DNA of 64,000 nt, from positions 1 through 64,000 of the forward strand of contig NZ_MVHU01000021.1 of the NCBI RefSeq assembly GCF_002086285.1. The letters run 5' to 3'. Both the position numbers and the translations under genes were made by a program. The notes under the pieces were generated by a model. The model was not told the DNA's origin. It was given only the letters and a program-made list of their open reading frames with translations, and made no database searches. Each line of letters starts with the position of its first letter. Positions within the stretch are counted from its first letter, which is position 1. Origin of the DNA: Mycolicibacter kumamotonensis (GTDB lineage: Bacteria > Actinomycetota > Actinomycetes > Mycobacteriales > Mycobacteriaceae). Positions 50,717 through 60,092 of this stretch are shown in pieces.

Positions 50717-53301
50717 CGGGCCGCCTCCGCTCCGGCGGCCACGGCCCGGCGCCCGGTTTCCCACAGTTGGAGGTAGCGTCCCCCCGCGGCGAGCAATTCG
50801 TCGTGGGTGCCCCGCTCGGCGACGGCGCCGTGATCGAGCACCACGATCTGATCGGCGCCGGTGACCGTGTGCAGGCGGTGGGCGATGACGAGCACGGTCC
50901 GGTCCCTGGTCAGACGGTTCAGCGCCTGCTGCACCAGGTATTCCGATTCGGGGTCGGCGAAGGCGGTGGCCTCGTCGAGGATGAGCACCGGCGTGTCGGC
51001 GAGGATGGCGCGGGCGATGGTGAGCCGTTGGCGCTCGCCGCCGGAGAGGGCCGCGGCCGCACCCAGCACGGTGTCATAACCGTCCGGCAGTCGCAGGATG
51101 CGCTCGTGGATCTGCGCTTCGCGCGCCGCTTTGTGTACCTGCTCGTCGGTCGCGTCCGGGACGGCCAGTGCGATGTTGTCACGCACGCTGCCGTGCACCA
51201 ACTGGGTTTCCTGCAGCACGAAGCCGACCCGACGATAGAGCTCGTCGGGGGGCAACGAGCGAATATCCTGCCCGTCAACGGTTATCGAACCCTGCTGAAC
51301 GTCATGGAAGCGGGCCAGCAGCGCGGCCAGGGTGGACTTGCCCGATCCCGACGGACCGACCAGCGCGGTCACCGTGCCCGGCCGCAGCGTCAACGACACA
51401 TCGGAGATCACCGGCACCCCAGGGCGGTAGCCGAAACTGACGGACTCGAAGCGCACCGTCCCGGGCTGGGTCTGCGCCGACGCCGATTCCGGCGCCCGCA
51501 CCTCGAGTTCGGGCTCGTCCAGCGCGATCTGCAGCCGCCGGGCCGCCAGCATGCCGCCGCGGATACCGCCGACGCCCAACCCGATACCCAACAGCCGGGC
51601 GCCGAAGGTGGTGCCCAGCAACAGGAACGGCAACAGGTCCACCGGGTCCATCCGGCCGGCGACGATCAGCGGGGTGCCGGTCAGCACGATCAGCCACAGG
51701 AATGTCGACGGGCGGGTGACCAGATCCATCAGCGTCTTCTTGCCGACGAACGGGCGCTGCCAGTCCACCAGGAAATTGATGTAGTCGTCCAACCGCTGGC
51801 GGAAGGTCGAGGCGGCGGCCCCGCCGAACACCCGGATCACCGGCTGGCCCTCCAGGTAGGTGCCGGCCTCGCCGTTCATCCGTTCGGCCCAGCGTTGCGC
51901 CTGGCTGATCTTGGGCCCGGACTGGGTCATCATCACCGACATCAGCACCAGGTAGATCAGCACCGGCACGAACAACACCAGCGCCACCCGCCAGTCCACC
52001 ACGAACAGGTAGACCAGCACCGCCACCGGTGCGACCACCGCGGCCACGGCATCGGGGATGGCGTGGGTGACCAGGTAGTGCAGGGACAGGGTGTCGTCGG
52101 CGACGAGCTGCTTGATCGATCCGGATCCGCGGGCGGTGAACCAGCCCAGCGGCAGTCGGGCCATCTTGCCCAGCAGCCGGCTGCGCAACCCGCTGGCGAA
52201 ACGGGCGTCGACCACGTGCAGCCACAGCGTCAGCCCGGCCCCCAGCAGCGTGCCCAGACCGAGCAGCGAGACCGCCGCGATGGCAAGCGTCCACAGTCGC
52301 GACTCGTCGGCACCGGACACCAGCAGCCGGGCCAGCTCCACCAGCAGTACGAACGGGGCCAGCTGCAGCAGCGTGATCACGGCCTGCAGAACGCCGGAGG
52401 CGATCAGCGGCGCCTTCAGGGGGGCCAGCAGCCGGCCCGCGGCCTGGGCGCGCCACTCCCCCTTGACGTTGACGCGCTCACCGGGCGCCGTAGTCGCACT
52501 TTCCTGCGGTGGCCGCGGGGTCGACGCGGCGGTTTCGCCGGCTTCCGGGGCGCGCTGGGTGCCCATGGCACGCCCGGCGTTCCAGTAGGCCTGCGCGTGG
52601 ATCTCGGATTTGGGGAAGCCGAACTCGTCGCGCAGCCGCGCCCGCAACGCCTTCAGTGTCGCGGCTTCCGGCGTCGCCCAGGCATACCAGTCCGACCAGT
52701 CCCGCGATTCGATGGCAGCGGCCAACGAGTTCGCGTCACGGCGAGGCACCCAGTGCACCCGCAGGCGGGGATGCTCCCGCAGCGGGATCAACGGGTCGCT
52801 GTCGTCGTGCTGTTCGAGGTAGAGCTCGATCGGCATGTCGGGCGGGACGGTTCCGATGATCCCGTTGATCCCCGGAATCGATGCCGAGTCCCCCATCAAC
52901 AGGTAACCGGCGACGTGCGTGTCGGGATCGGGCGCTTCGAAGCGGGACGAACCCATCATCGACACGGCCGCGACGCGCGCCCCCGGCTCGACGGTGCGCG
53001 CCCACCGGCTCCCGGGACCGTCCGGTTCGTGCAGCACCATGTCCACCGCGAAGCGGCCGGTTTCGGCATCCCCCTCGGCGATGGTGTACGCACGCTGGAA
53101 CTCGGTGCTCGAGCCGTCCGGGTCCGGGAACCAGAACCGCAGCCACGCACTGGGTTCGACGGTCGCGTCGGTGAACAGGGTCGGTGAATGCATCCAGACC
53201 CTGATGCAGTGCGGGGCGATCCAGCTGGTCTCGAGCACCGTTGCGATGTGGTCCCGGGCGCCGAAGCCCCGCAGTATCGCGCCCTGCAAACCGCGCGCCA
53301 T
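50713..53301 (-). CDS. irtA: Siderophore ABC transporter subunit IrtA with flavin reductase domain
   Basis: An 862-residue fusion. Residues 1-265 are a siderophore-interacting FAD-binding domain (FQRAYTIAE binds [25 protein letters not shown] near its end) that reduces the ferric siderophore. A linker leads to six membrane helices (about 300-570), then a nucleotide-binding domain with GPSGSGKST and [16 protein letters not shown]. This is the known IrtA layout. It heads the irtA-irtB operon and is divergent from mbtK; an iron-box-like site stands between them. Confidence 0.96.
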   Translation of the reverse strand: MARGLQGAILRGFGARDHIATVLETSWIAPHCIRVWMHSPTLFTDATVEPSAWLRFWFPDPDGSSTEFQRAYTIAEGDAETGRFAVDMVLHEPDGPGSRWARTVEPGARVAAVSMMGSSRFEAPDPDTHVAGYLLMGDSASIPGINGIIGTVPPDMPIELYLEQHDDSDPLIPLREHPRLRVHWVPRRDANSLAAAIESRDWSDWYAWATPEAATLKALRARLRDEFGFPKSEIHAQAYWNAGRAMGTQRAPEAGETAASTPRPPQESATTAPGERVNVKGEWRAQAAGRLLAPLKAPLIASGVLQAVITLLQLAPFVLLVELARLLVSGADESRLWTLAIAAVSLLGLGTLLGAGLTLWLHVVDARFASGLRSRLLGKMARLPLGWFTARGSGSIKQLVADDTLSLHYLVTHAIPDAVAAVVAPVAVLVYLFVVDWRVALVLFVPVLIYLVLMSVMMTQSGPKISQAQRWAERMNGEAGTYLEGQPVIRVFGGAAASTFRQRLDDYINFLVDWQRPFVGKKTLMDLVTRPSTFLWLIVLTGTPLIVAGRMDPVDLLPFLLLGTTFGARLLGIGLGVGGIRGGMLAARRLQIALDEPELEVRAPESASAQTQPGTVRFESVSFGYRPGVPVISDVSLTLRPGTVTALVGPSGSGKSTLAALLARFHDVQQGSITVDGQDIRSLPPDELYRRVGFVLQETQLVHGSVRDNIALAVPDATDEQVHKAAREAQIHERILRLPDGYDTVLGAAAALSGGERQRLTIARAILADTPVLILDEATAFADPESEYLVQQALNRLTRDRTVLVIAHRLHTVTGADQIVVLDHGAVAERGTHDELLAAGGRYLQLWETGRRAVAAGAEAAR

Positions 53302-53370
53302 CTAGGTCCTTTCGCCAACGGTCGCCCACCCCGCGGGGCGGGACCCGGCGCTCGCGCCGCCAAGCTCGAC

Positions 53371-53389
53371 CTAGGTTACCCTACCCTCA
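53371..53389. promoter_or_regulatory. Putative IdeR iron box between irtA and mbtK
   Basis: CTAGGTTACCCTACCCTCA matches the IdeR consensus at 14 of 19 bases by my count, best in the left half. It is 70 bases upstream of irtA and 41 bases upstream of mbtK, so it may control both genes. The right half is weak, so affinity may be lower than at the mbtB site. Confidence 0.65.
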
Positions 53390-53429
53390 CTTAAGGGGGT
53401 AGCTGCTCGGGGTAAGCTCACTGCTCGTT

Positions 53430-54056
53430 ATGACTGACGCCGCAATCCTGCACCGCGAGCTGAAGGACATTTCCGACGAGGTCCGCCGCGTCCCGGCGCC
53501 GCCGATCCCGGTGCTGGCCGAGCCTTATGCGATCAGGGTTGCCGACCCGGACACCGATGCGGAGATGGTCTCCGAGTGGATGAACCGGCCGCACCTGGCC
53601 CAGACGTGGGAGTCTGCGTGGCCACCCGAGCGCTGGCACGCCTATCTGAGCGCCCAGGTCGCCGGCACCTACACCAGGCCGCTCATCGTCAGCCGGCACG
53701 GACAAGACAATGGCTATATCGAGTTATACCGGGCCGCAAAGGATTCCATCGCCAAGTACTACTCCGCCCACCCGCACGATCTGGGCATGCACGGGGCCGT
53801 CGCTGACGTCGCGGCGGTCAATCGGGGGTTCGCGGCGATTCTGCTGCCGCGCGTCATGGCCAGCGTGTTCGACCTCGAACCGCAGTGCCGGCGGATGATG
53901 TTCGAACCCGAGTACCGCAACACGGCGATGCGTCGGCTCGCCGAGTACGTGGGCAGCACCTTCCTCGGTGAACACGACATGGGTTATCGCCGGATGGCGC
54001 TGTATGCGGTGCTGCGCTACCCCGACGACGACCCGCTGTCGAACAACCGCTCGTAG
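53430..54056 (+). CDS. mbtK: Mycobactin lysine N6-acyltransferase MbtK
   Basis: A 208-residue GNAT-fold enzyme that moves the fatty acyl chain from the carrier MbtL to the N6 of the mycobactin lysine. Family features are [16 protein letters not shown] near residue 50, [14 protein letters not shown] in the middle, and [19 protein letters not shown] with the His-containing catalytic region, ending [20 protein letters not shown]. Length matches M. tuberculosis MbtK (Rv1347c, 210). Its 3' end overlaps the convergent mbtN by 40 bases, the same convergent order as in M. tuberculosis. Confidence 0.95.
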   Translation: MTDAAILHRELKDISDEVRRVPAPPIPVLAEPYAIRVADPDTDAEMVSEWMNRPHLAQTWESAWPPERWHAYLSAQVAGTYTRPLIVSRHGQDNGYIELYRAAKDSIAKYYSAHPHDLGMHGAVADVAAVNRGFAAILLPRVMASVFDLEPQCRRMMFEPEYRNTAMRRLAEYVGSTFLGEHDMGYRRMALYAVLRYPDDDPLSNNRS

Positions 54057-55186
54057 CCCTCGTAGTCCGGTCGCATCCCGGCCGCCACCAGCTCCCAGAG
54101 CACCTCGTCGGTGCCGCCGCCCACCCGGGCCAGCTTCATGTCGCGCCACCAGCGCCCGATCGGAGTCTCGTCGACCAGGTATCCGGAGCCGCCGAAGATG
54201 TGCATGCACTCGGAGAACACTTCTTCGCCCAGCCGGGCCGCGGTGACCTTGATCGCCGCGGCGGTGCGCAGATCCAGGCGCCCCTCGGCGGCGATGCCGT
54301 TGAGCGCGTGGCGCAGGAGATCGACTCGGGCCTGCAGGTCGGCGATCCTCATCCGCAGCGCCTGATGCTCGAACAAGGTGGCCCCGAACTGCCGCCGGCG
54401 CATCATCCGGGCGTGGGTGAGCCCCAGCACCAGTTGGCACGACGAGGCGACCTGCCCGGCGATCGACATGCGTTCGTGGGCCAGCCCCCAGGAGATCGCA
54501 GCCAGGCCGGTGCCAGGGCGTGCGATCAGGGCGTCCGCCGGCACCCAGGTGTCGATCTCGACCGCGGCGGTGTCCAGCGGCCCCGCGCCCACCTTGCGGT
54601 AGGGCTGGCCGACCTGCACCTGCTCGGTCGGCACCGCGATCACCAGAACGTTGCCGTGCCGGCTGTTCGGGTCATGGTCGACGCCGCGGGCGACCACGAT
54701 GATGTGGTCGGCGATCGGCGACAGCGAGACGAACTTCTTTCGACCGCGGATCTCGAATCCGTCGCGCGCGGAACGAACTTCGGTCTCCACGATCTGTAGG
54801 TCCGAACCGCCCGACTCCTCGGAGGCCCCGATGCACACCACCGCCTGCCCGGCGATGGCCTGCTCGCAGATGCCCTGCAGGTACTCGGATCGCCCGAAGC
54901 GGCGCAGGATCGCGATCGCCGAATCGTGCAGACTCACCCCGACCCCGATTCCGGCCGAGCGCAGCTGTCCCAGCTTCGTCGCCAGCGCCACCAGTTTGGC
55001 GACGTCGGGATGCTGACCGTTGTCCCATTTGCCCGCGAACACCCCGGTGCGGCCCAGATGTTCGATCAAGGCTCGCGGGAAGCGTTCGGTCGCTTCTGCT
55101 TCGGCGGTCCAGTCGGAGACCTGCTCGTCGAAGGCCTCGTCGAGCAGTGCCCGGTAGGCGTCGATCCCCCCGGAGTCCGAAGTCAC
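54017..55186 (-). CDS. mbtN: Mycobactin acyl-ACP dehydrogenase MbtN
   Basis: A 389-residue acyl-CoA-dehydrogenase-fold flavoenzyme that makes the cis double bond in the acyl tail while it is on MbtL. Visible are [12 protein letters not shown] (the FAD/substrate loop), the middle beta-domain, [20 protein letters not shown], and [24 protein letters not shown], all typical. I chose the GTG at 55186 with GGAGG upstream; it overlaps the mbtM stop and gives the length of M. tuberculosis MbtN (FadE14, 386). Confidence 0.94.
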   Translation of the reverse strand: MTSDSGGIDAYRALLDEAFDEQVSDWTAEAEATERFPRALIEHLGRTGVFAGKWDNGQHPDVAKLVALATKLGQLRSAGIGVGVSLHDSAIAILRRFGRSEYLQGICEQAIAGQAVVCIGASEESGGSDLQIVETEVRSARDGFEIRGRKKFVSLSPIADHIIVVARGVDHDPNSRHGNVLVIAVPTEQVQVGQPYRKVGAGPLDTAAVEIDTWVPADALIARPGTGLAAISWGLAHERMSIAGQVASSCQLVLGLTHARMMRRRQFGATLFEHQALRMRIADLQARVDLLRHALNGIAAEGRLDLRTAAAIKVTAARLGEEVFSECMHIFGGSGYLVDETPIGRWWRDMKLARVGGGTDEVLWELVAAGMRPDYEGYERLFDSGSSSG

Positions 55187-56766
55187 CTCAACGCCTCCAT
55201 GTCCTGTTTGACCTGGACCCGCCGGAGCTTGCCCGACGACGTCCGCGGCAGCGAGCCGGGCGCCAAGAACACCACCTTGGCGGGCACCACCCCACATTGC
55301 GATGCGACCCGGGCGATCAGGTCGCTGCGGGCGCCCGCCTCGTCGGGCCCCCGGAATTCGGCGACGACGACCAGGGCCGGGCGAACGTCGTCGGTGCCGA
55401 CCGCGACCACCGCACCCTCCCGGACGCCGCGGATCTCGGCGGCGACCCGTTCGATCTCGGTGGGGAACACGTTGCGGCCGGCCACCGAGATGATCTCCTT
55501 GGCGCGACCGCAGACCACCAGCCCGTCATCGGTCAGATAGCCGAGGTCACCGGTGGCGAACCAGGTGTCCGGGTCGTGGGCCGGTTCGCCGATGTAACCC
55601 GACATCATCGAGGTGCCGCGAATCTCGATCTCACCGACGTCGCGACCAGGCTGGTCGGCGTCGTGGCCGGGTGCCGCCGCGATACGGACCTGCATGCCCT
55701 GAATCGGCACCCCCAGGATCGCGTGCTGACGTACCGCGGAATCGTTTCCGGCACCGGCGATTTCGTCATACAACAAGCCGGTGCCCGGACGCGGCGCGGT
55801 CACCGCGCAGGTGGCCTCCGCCAGACCGTAGGACGGGGTGACCGCAGCCGGGTCGAAACCGAACTTGGCCAGCTCGGCGGCGAAGCGCTGCATTGCCGCG
55901 CAGTCGACGGGTTCACCGCCGTTGATCGCCACCCGGACCCGGCCCAGGTCGACGTCGGGGATCCGACGGGCGTATTTGCCCAGCACATGAAAGGCGAAGT
56001 TCGGTGCCGCGGTCAGGGTCGCGGCGCTCTCGTGCAGCCACGTCAGCCAGCGAAACGGCGAGGTCGCGAATGCCGCGGTGGGTGCCAGCCACACCGGCGA
56101 CCCGGCCAGCGCGCCGCTGAGCAGGAACGTCAGCCCCATGTCGTGATACAGCGGCAGCCACGAACAGCCGACATCGGCGGACACGTCGATAGCGACGTGG
56201 GCCAGCAGCCCTTGCAGATTGTTCAGCACCGCGGCCGGCGACAGTTGCGCGGTACGAGGTGTTCCGGTCGATCCGGCCGTCCCCTGCAGCACGGCCGGCG
56301 TATCCGGCGCGGCCGCTACCGGGGTGAACGCGGCCGAACGCTCGGTGGCCGCGGAGGTGGCGTCGTGCACCGCGACGCCGGCATCGGTATCGGCACCGGC
56401 GAGCAGCTGAAATGAGGCGCCGAGGCTGAAGACGGTGTCGACGCCGATAGCGCCGAAGCGGTTCAGCGTCGCGTGCGCCCACTGCTGAGGGTCGGCGCCG
56501 CGCACCGGACCGGGCAGGATCGACACCGCACGCCCGGCGAGCCAGGCGCCCTGAATCGCGGCGACCAATGCCACCGTCGGCTCCCCGACCAGGCCGACCG
56601 CTCCGGTCCCGCCGGCGTCGAGGACGCGGGCCGCCACACTCTGCGCGCGGGAGTGCACCTGCGCCCACGGGTGGCGGTGCCAGGCTCCGGTGGCCTGGTC
56701 GAGAATGACCAGGTCGTGGTCCGACGCGGTCATCGCCCGGGTAAGGGCGCCAGCCAGCACGCTCAC
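55183..56766 (-). CDS. mbtM: Mycobactin fatty acyl-AMP ligase MbtM
   Basis: A 527-residue adenylating enzyme that activates a long fatty acid as acyl-AMP and loads it on MbtL. The P-loop reads [15 protein letters not shown] (about residue 163), with Arg where most relatives have Lys; this is followed by [12 protein letters not shown] (typical of fatty acyl-AMP ligases), [28 protein letters not shown], and the C-terminal SSGKLRR Lys. The GTG start overlaps the mbtL stop (GTGA). Equivalent of M. tuberculosis FadD33 (Rv1345). Confidence 0.94.
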   Translation of the reverse strand: MSVLAGALTRAMTASDHDLVILDQATGAWHRHPWAQVHSRAQSVAARVLDAGGTGAVGLVGEPTVALVAAIQGAWLAGRAVSILPGPVRGADPQQWAHATLNRFGAIGVDTVFSLGASFQLLAGADTDAGVAVHDATSAATERSAAFTPVAAAPDTPAVLQGTAGSTGTPRTAQLSPAAVLNNLQGLLAHVAIDVSADVGCSWLPLYHDMGLTFLLSGALAGSPVWLAPTAAFATSPFRWLTWLHESAATLTAAPNFAFHVLGKYARRIPDVDLGRVRVAINGGEPVDCAAMQRFAAELAKFGFDPAAVTPSYGLAEATCAVTAPRPGTGLLYDEIAGAGNDSAVRQHAILGVPIQGMQVRIAAAPGHDADQPGRDVGEIEIRGTSMMSGYIGEPAHDPDTWFATGDLGYLTDDGLVVCGRAKEIISVAGRNVFPTEIERVAAEIRGVREGAVVAVGTDDVRPALVVVAEFRGPDEAGARSDLIARVASQCGVVPAKVVFLAPGSLPRTSSGKLRRVQVKQDMEALR

Positions 56767-57023
56767 GCCTCGGCAGGGACTTTCGCTCGAATGGCGGCCT
56801 CGAGGTCGCCGACGGTGTCGCAGCTCAGCAGGTCTTCCTCGGACAACGCCACGCCGAGCCGATCCTCGATGGCGACCATGCCGATCGCGAATGCCACCGA
56901 GTCCAGGCCCACGTCGTCGACCAGCCGGGCCTGCTGTGTCACCCGGTCGAGGTCGACATTCAGGTCGTCGCGGAGGATCTCACGCAGCGCGGCGCTGATG
57001 GCGTCGGTCGACGAAGAACTCAT
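56763..57023 (-). CDS. mbtL: Mycobactin acyl carrier protein MbtL
   Basis: An 86-residue acyl carrier protein with the phosphopantetheine site [11 protein letters not shown] (Ser about residue 41). It holds the fatty chain for MbtM (loading), MbtN (desaturation) and MbtK (transfer). It heads the mbtL-M-N operon, 29 bases downstream of an iron-box-like site. The ATG at 57023 begins [10 protein letters not shown]. Confidence 0.94.
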   Translation of the reverse strand: MSSSSTDAISAALREILRDDLNVDLDRVTQQARLVDDVGLDSVAFAIGMVAIEDRLGVALSEEDLLSCDTVGDLEAAIRAKVPAEA

Positions 57024-57052
57024 GTCGAGGGACGCTACACGACACCCGGAAG

Positions 57053-57071
57053 TAAGGTTAGCCTTACCCTA
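57053..57071. promoter_or_regulatory. Putative IdeR iron box, mbtL promoter
   Basis: On the minus strand TAGGGTAAGGCTAACCTTA contains a perfect core GGCTAACCT and matches the IdeR consensus at 15 of 19 bases by my count, the best of the five sites in this window. It lies 30-48 bases upstream of the mbtL ATG. Confidence 0.82.
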
Positions 57072-57093
57072 GTTTGTGATGGTGGACACATAG

Positions 57094-57112
57094 TTAGGTA
57101 AGGCTTGCCTCC
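57094..57112. promoter_or_regulatory. Putative IdeR iron box, promoter of the unknown exported protein gene
   Basis: TTAGGTAAGGCTTGCCTCC matches the IdeR consensus at 14 of 19 bases, with an intact left half. It is 23 bases from the mbtL-side box and 84 bases upstream of the ATG at 57196. A further partial half-site, CTAAGGTTGG, follows near 57129. Paired boxes in one divergent region suggest control in both directions. Confidence 0.72.
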
Positions 57113-57195
57113 ACGTAATAAACCTGTCTAAGGTTGGCCCGCGCTTTACATACACAGGAACCTCACACCAGATGAGGTCACGATAAGGAGAAGCA

Positions 57196-58164
57196 ATGAA
57201 GCTCGCCTATGCGGACGGATCCCTCGATCGCGTTCCCGCATCCGCCGTTCGTTCGACCCCCCGGGCGAACATCGTAGTGGCCGCCGGGATCGCCCTGGCC
57301 GGCGCCGGTGTGATCGCCGTGAACCCGATCGCGCCGGTGCTCTCCCTGGACGCCCACCAGACCGCGGTGCAACTCACCGGCACCTGGGACACCGCGGCTG
57401 ACAACTGGGCGAACCTGCAGGAGCTGTTCGCGGCGAATCCGGACCCGATCGGTCACGCCGTCGGCGAGCTCGCGACCTACTACGGGGGCGTCGCCAGCAA
57501 CAGCTTCGAGCAGTCGATGGCCGGCATCGAGGGCATCTGGTCCGGTATGGGGGCCGCCAAGGGTCTGGAGACGATCCTCCCGCTGATCAGCGAGTACATC
57601 CAGCAGGGCGACTTCACGAACGCTTACAACCTGCTCAACTGGGACATGTTGTTCAACATGCAGAACATCTTCCAGCCGCTCTTCGACCACACCGTTCGGG
57701 GAACCGGCGAATTCGTGCCCGGGGTGTTCGGCATCGGAGCCGACATGACTCGGGTCTTCGCGAACGTGCAGGACGTGTTCGGCGACTTCGACACCTGGAA
57801 GGGCGCCGCCAAGTACTTCACGGAGCCGTTGATCGGCTTTCAGTTCGCCCTGGCGGACAACCTGACCGACCACGGTGACCACGTCGCGCAGGACCCGTTC
57901 GACGCGTTGCTCAACGGCTACATCCCGTGGGACGTCCCGGACGGTTCCACCGCCGAAGATCCCCACGCCCCGTTCGTCGGTTTGCTCACCGAGGACGGCA
58001 CCCTGGCCTACCTGTTCGAGAAGTTCCCCAGCATGATCGCCGAGGCGCTGACCCTGAACCTGCCGGCGGCCGACGTGGACGTCCCGGTCGACGTCGACCC
58101 GGGTGACGCGCTCGCCGGTGCCGACCTGTTCGACCTGGACTGGCTGAACGGAATCTTCGGCTAG
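57196..58164 (+). CDS. Unknown exported protein in the iron regulon
   Basis: A 322-residue protein that I do not recognise by family. A strong ribosome site (AAGGAG at 57185) precedes the ATG. Residues 24-45 are hydrophobic (NIVVAAGIALAGAGVIAV), preceded by Arg, and followed by APVLSLDAHQTAVQL, giving a signal peptide or membrane anchor. The rest is rich in Trp, Phe, Asn and Asp with repeated helix-like blocks (FTNAYNLLNWDMLFNMQNIF) and an acidic Val/Asp run (ADVDVPVDVDPGD) before a hydrophobic end, DLDWLNGIFG. No cysteine is present. It is divergent from mbtL, shares its iron-box region and is followed by a terminator-like hairpin, so it is a single iron-controlled unit by inference. Confidence 0.8.
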   Translation: MKLAYADGSLDRVPASAVRSTPRANIVVAAGIALAGAGVIAVNPIAPVLSLDAHQTAVQLTGTWDTAADNWANLQELFAANPDPIGHAVGELATYYGGVASNSFEQSMAGIEGIWSGMGAAKGLETILPLISEYIQQGDFTNAYNLLNWDMLFNMQNIFQPLFDHTVRGTGEFVPGVFGIGADMTRVFANVQDVFGDFDTWKGAAKYFTEPLIGFQFALADNLTDHGDHVAQDPFDALLNGYIPWDVPDGSTAEDPHAPFVGLLTEDGTLAYLFEKFPSMIAEALTLNLPAADVDVPVDVDPGDALAGADLFDLDWLNGIFG

Positions 58165-58201
58165 CACAACCACAGCACCACCCGCGCCCGCGCGCGGGAT
58201 T

Positions 58202-58239
58202 GAGCCGGGCTCGGGCAGGCGACTGCCCGGGTCCGGCTC
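58202..58239 (+). terminator. Strong GC hairpin after the unknown iron-regulon gene
   Basis: Two stacked stems, GAGCCGG/CCGGCTC and CGGGCAG/CTGCCCG, enclose a GCGA loop, with a 3-base internal loop between the stems. It begins 38 bases after the stop at 58164. There is only a short T-containing tail (TTCG), as is usual for mycobacterial terminators, so activity is likely but not certain. Confidence 0.65.
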
Positions 58240-58265
58240 TTCGCATCGCCCCCAAAACATTGCCA

Positions 58266-58301
58266 TTGACTAATGTCACCATTGATGGTTGACTGAGTCA
58301 C
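58266..58301. promoter_or_regulatory. Three tandem palindromes directly before the SDR gene
   Basis: Within 36 bases lie TGAC-TAAT-GTCA (58267-58278), CCAT-TG-ATGG (58279-58288) and TGACT-G-AGTCA (58290-58300), ending next to the ATG at 58302. They look like operator sites, probably for the MerR-type regulator encoded at the end of the same operon. The gene has no ribosome site in front, so its mRNA may be leaderless and the palindromes would then overlap the core promoter. Confidence 0.6.
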
Positions 58302-59159
58302 ATGATCTTCGGGCGCTCGCAGAAGCGCAGCCGTGACGCCTCCGCGGTGGTGACCGGGGCCGGCAGCGGTATCGGCGCCGCATTCGCCGTCGAACTCGCC
58401 CGCCGCGGCAGCGCCGTGGTCTGCAGCGACATCGATCCTGACGCCGCCCAGCGCACCGTCGACGCCATCACCGCCGCCGGCGGGCGCGCCACCGCCGTGC
58501 ACTGCGACGTCTCGCAGATCGACGCCGTCACCGCGCTGGCCGAGGCCGCGCAGACCTGGTTCGGCCACTCGCCGACCCTGGTGATCAACAACGCCGGCGT
58601 CGGCGCCGGCGGGCAGCCGGTCGGTGAGATGGCGCTGGATGACTGGAATTGGACCCTGGGCATCAACCTGTGGGGCCCGATCCACGGCTGCCACGTCTTC
58701 ACCCCGATATTGCGTGACGCCGCCGGTGACCAACCCCGCGGCATCATCAACGTGGCTTCCGCCGCATCGTTCGGTGCTGCCCCGGATATGGCGGCATACA
58801 ACGTCAGCAAGGCCGGCGTGCTGTCACTGTCGGAGACCTTGGCCGCCGAATTGTCCGGTACCGGAATCGGTGTCACCGTGCTGTGCCCGACGTTCGTCAA
58901 GACCAACATCGTCGAATCCGGCCGGATCACCGCTCAGTCCAGCGAGGCGGCGAGCCTGTTGATGCGCTGGACCGGGCTGACCGCCGACCGGGTCGCCCGC
59001 GACTGTCTCGACACCCATGACCGCGGCGGCCTGTACTGCATGCCGCAGCTGGACGCCAAGATCGGTTGGAACATCAAACGTTTCGCTCCGGAGACATTCA
59101 CCCGAACCATCGGGCTGGCATTCCGCGCCAGTGCGGCACTGCCGGGAAAGGCCGACTGA
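58302..59159 (+). CDS. Short-chain dehydrogenase/reductase (SDR)
   Basis: A 285-residue NAD(P)-dependent oxidoreductase. Cofactor loop TGAGSGIGAAF near residue 19, NNAG near 97, catalytic Ser in NVASAASFG and YNVSK with Tyr and Lys near 166. The C-terminal 60 residues, with an Arg/Trp-rich end, are longer than the minimal SDR and are typical of lipid- or steroid-acting members. First gene of a four-gene operon with a diiron protein, a monooxygenase and a MerR regulator. No ribosome site is visible before the ATG. Confidence 0.9.
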   Translation: MIFGRSQKRSRDASAVVTGAGSGIGAAFAVELARRGSAVVCSDIDPDAAQRTVDAITAAGGRATAVHCDVSQIDAVTALAEAAQTWFGHSPTLVINNAGVGAGGQPVGEMALDDWNWTLGINLWGPIHGCHVFTPILRDAAGDQPRGIINVASAASFGAAPDMAAYNVSKAGVLSLSETLAAELSGTGIGVTVLCPTFVKTNIVESGRITAQSSEAASLLMRWTGLTADRVARDCLDTHDRGGLYCMPQLDAKIGWNIKRFAPETFTRTIGLAFRASAALPGKAD

Positions 59160-59170
59160 AGGAGAAGCAG

Positions 59171-60091
59171 ATGGCTCTCGACATGGACGTCATGCTCACC
59201 AAGATCAAGGACCGCCAGTGGGCGCTGGCCGACATCGACTGGGACGCACCGGGAGCCGAGCTGATTCGCCCCGAGATGGCGCCCAAGCTCAAGAAATTCA
59301 TGGCCGATCTGTGCTGGATCGAGAACATCGGCGCGCGCGGCTTCGCAGCCATGGCGCGCAAGGCCCCCACCGCGACACTGGCCGAGATCTACCGGTATTT
59401 CCACGCCGAGGAGCAGCGCCACGCCAACGCCGAACTAGCGCTGATGAAGCGCTGGGGCATGCTCGATGACGGCGAGATGCCCGAACCCAACGTCAACATC
59501 CGGTTGGCCATGCAATGGCTCGACGACTACTCCGACGACTTGCCGCTGTCGGTGCTGGGCACGGTGATTCCGATGCTGGAAGTCGCCCTCGACGGCGCCC
59601 TGCTGAAGTTCCTGCTCGACGAGGTCGATGACCCGGTCTGCCACCAGGTCTTCGAGAAGATCAATAACGATGAATCCCGGCACATCGCGGTTGATTTCGA
59701 GGTGTTGGAGATGATCGGCCACGCCGACGCGCGCAGGCTGGCGATCGAGTTCGTCGGCACCGTCGCCTCCCCGTCGCTGATCATCGGCGCGCTGATCTCC
59801 ATCCCGCTGCTCAACCGGATCCGCAACGAGGTGATCGGCATGGGCCTGGATCCCCAGCGCCTCTACGCCGCCCTGATGCGTTTCACCCAGTTCGGTGAAC
59901 GCGGCGAACACACCCGGCGGGTGCCGGCCTACCAGGTCGTCAAGTACTACTCGGGCTGGATGGCCAACCCGAACAGCCCATATCACCTGCTGGCCAACCC
60001 GGCGGTGTGGCTCTCCGGTTTCTACCCCAAGCGGCTGCTCAAACCCATCCCGAGCTGGTTCAAAGAGCTCACCCACGAACCGGCGGCCTGA
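59171..60091 (+). CDS. Ferritin-like diiron protein
   Basis: A 306-residue, mostly helical protein. Two carboxylate-bridged iron-binding motifs are visible: IYRYFHAEEQRHANAE near residue 80 (ExxH) and INNDESRHIAVDFE near residue 165 (ExxH), with further acidic residues in helices DLCWIEN and IPMLEVALDG, which suits a four-helix diiron centre. Such proteins hydroxylate or desaturate lipids or act in iron handling; the neighbours favour an oxidation role. GGAGAAGCAG gives a ribosome site before the ATG at 59171, 11 bases after the SDR stop. Confidence 0.82.
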   Translation: MALDMDVMLTKIKDRQWALADIDWDAPGAELIRPEMAPKLKKFMADLCWIENIGARGFAAMARKAPTATLAEIYRYFHAEEQRHANAELALMKRWGMLDDGEMPEPNVNIRLAMQWLDDYSDDLPLSVLGTVIPMLEVALDGALLKFLLDEVDDPVCHQVFEKINNDESRHIAVDFEVLEMIGHADARRLAIEFVGTVASPSLIIGALISIPLLNRIRNEVIGMGLDPQRLYAALMRFTQFGERGEHTRRVPAYQVVKYYSGWMANPNSPYHLLANPAVWLSGFYPKRLLKPIPSWFKELTHEPAA

Positions 60092-60092
60092 C

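Noticed and set aside
50767..53187. Large plus-strand frame opposite irtA
   Set aside because: Gln/His/Arg-rich antisense frame of a well-supported transporter gene.
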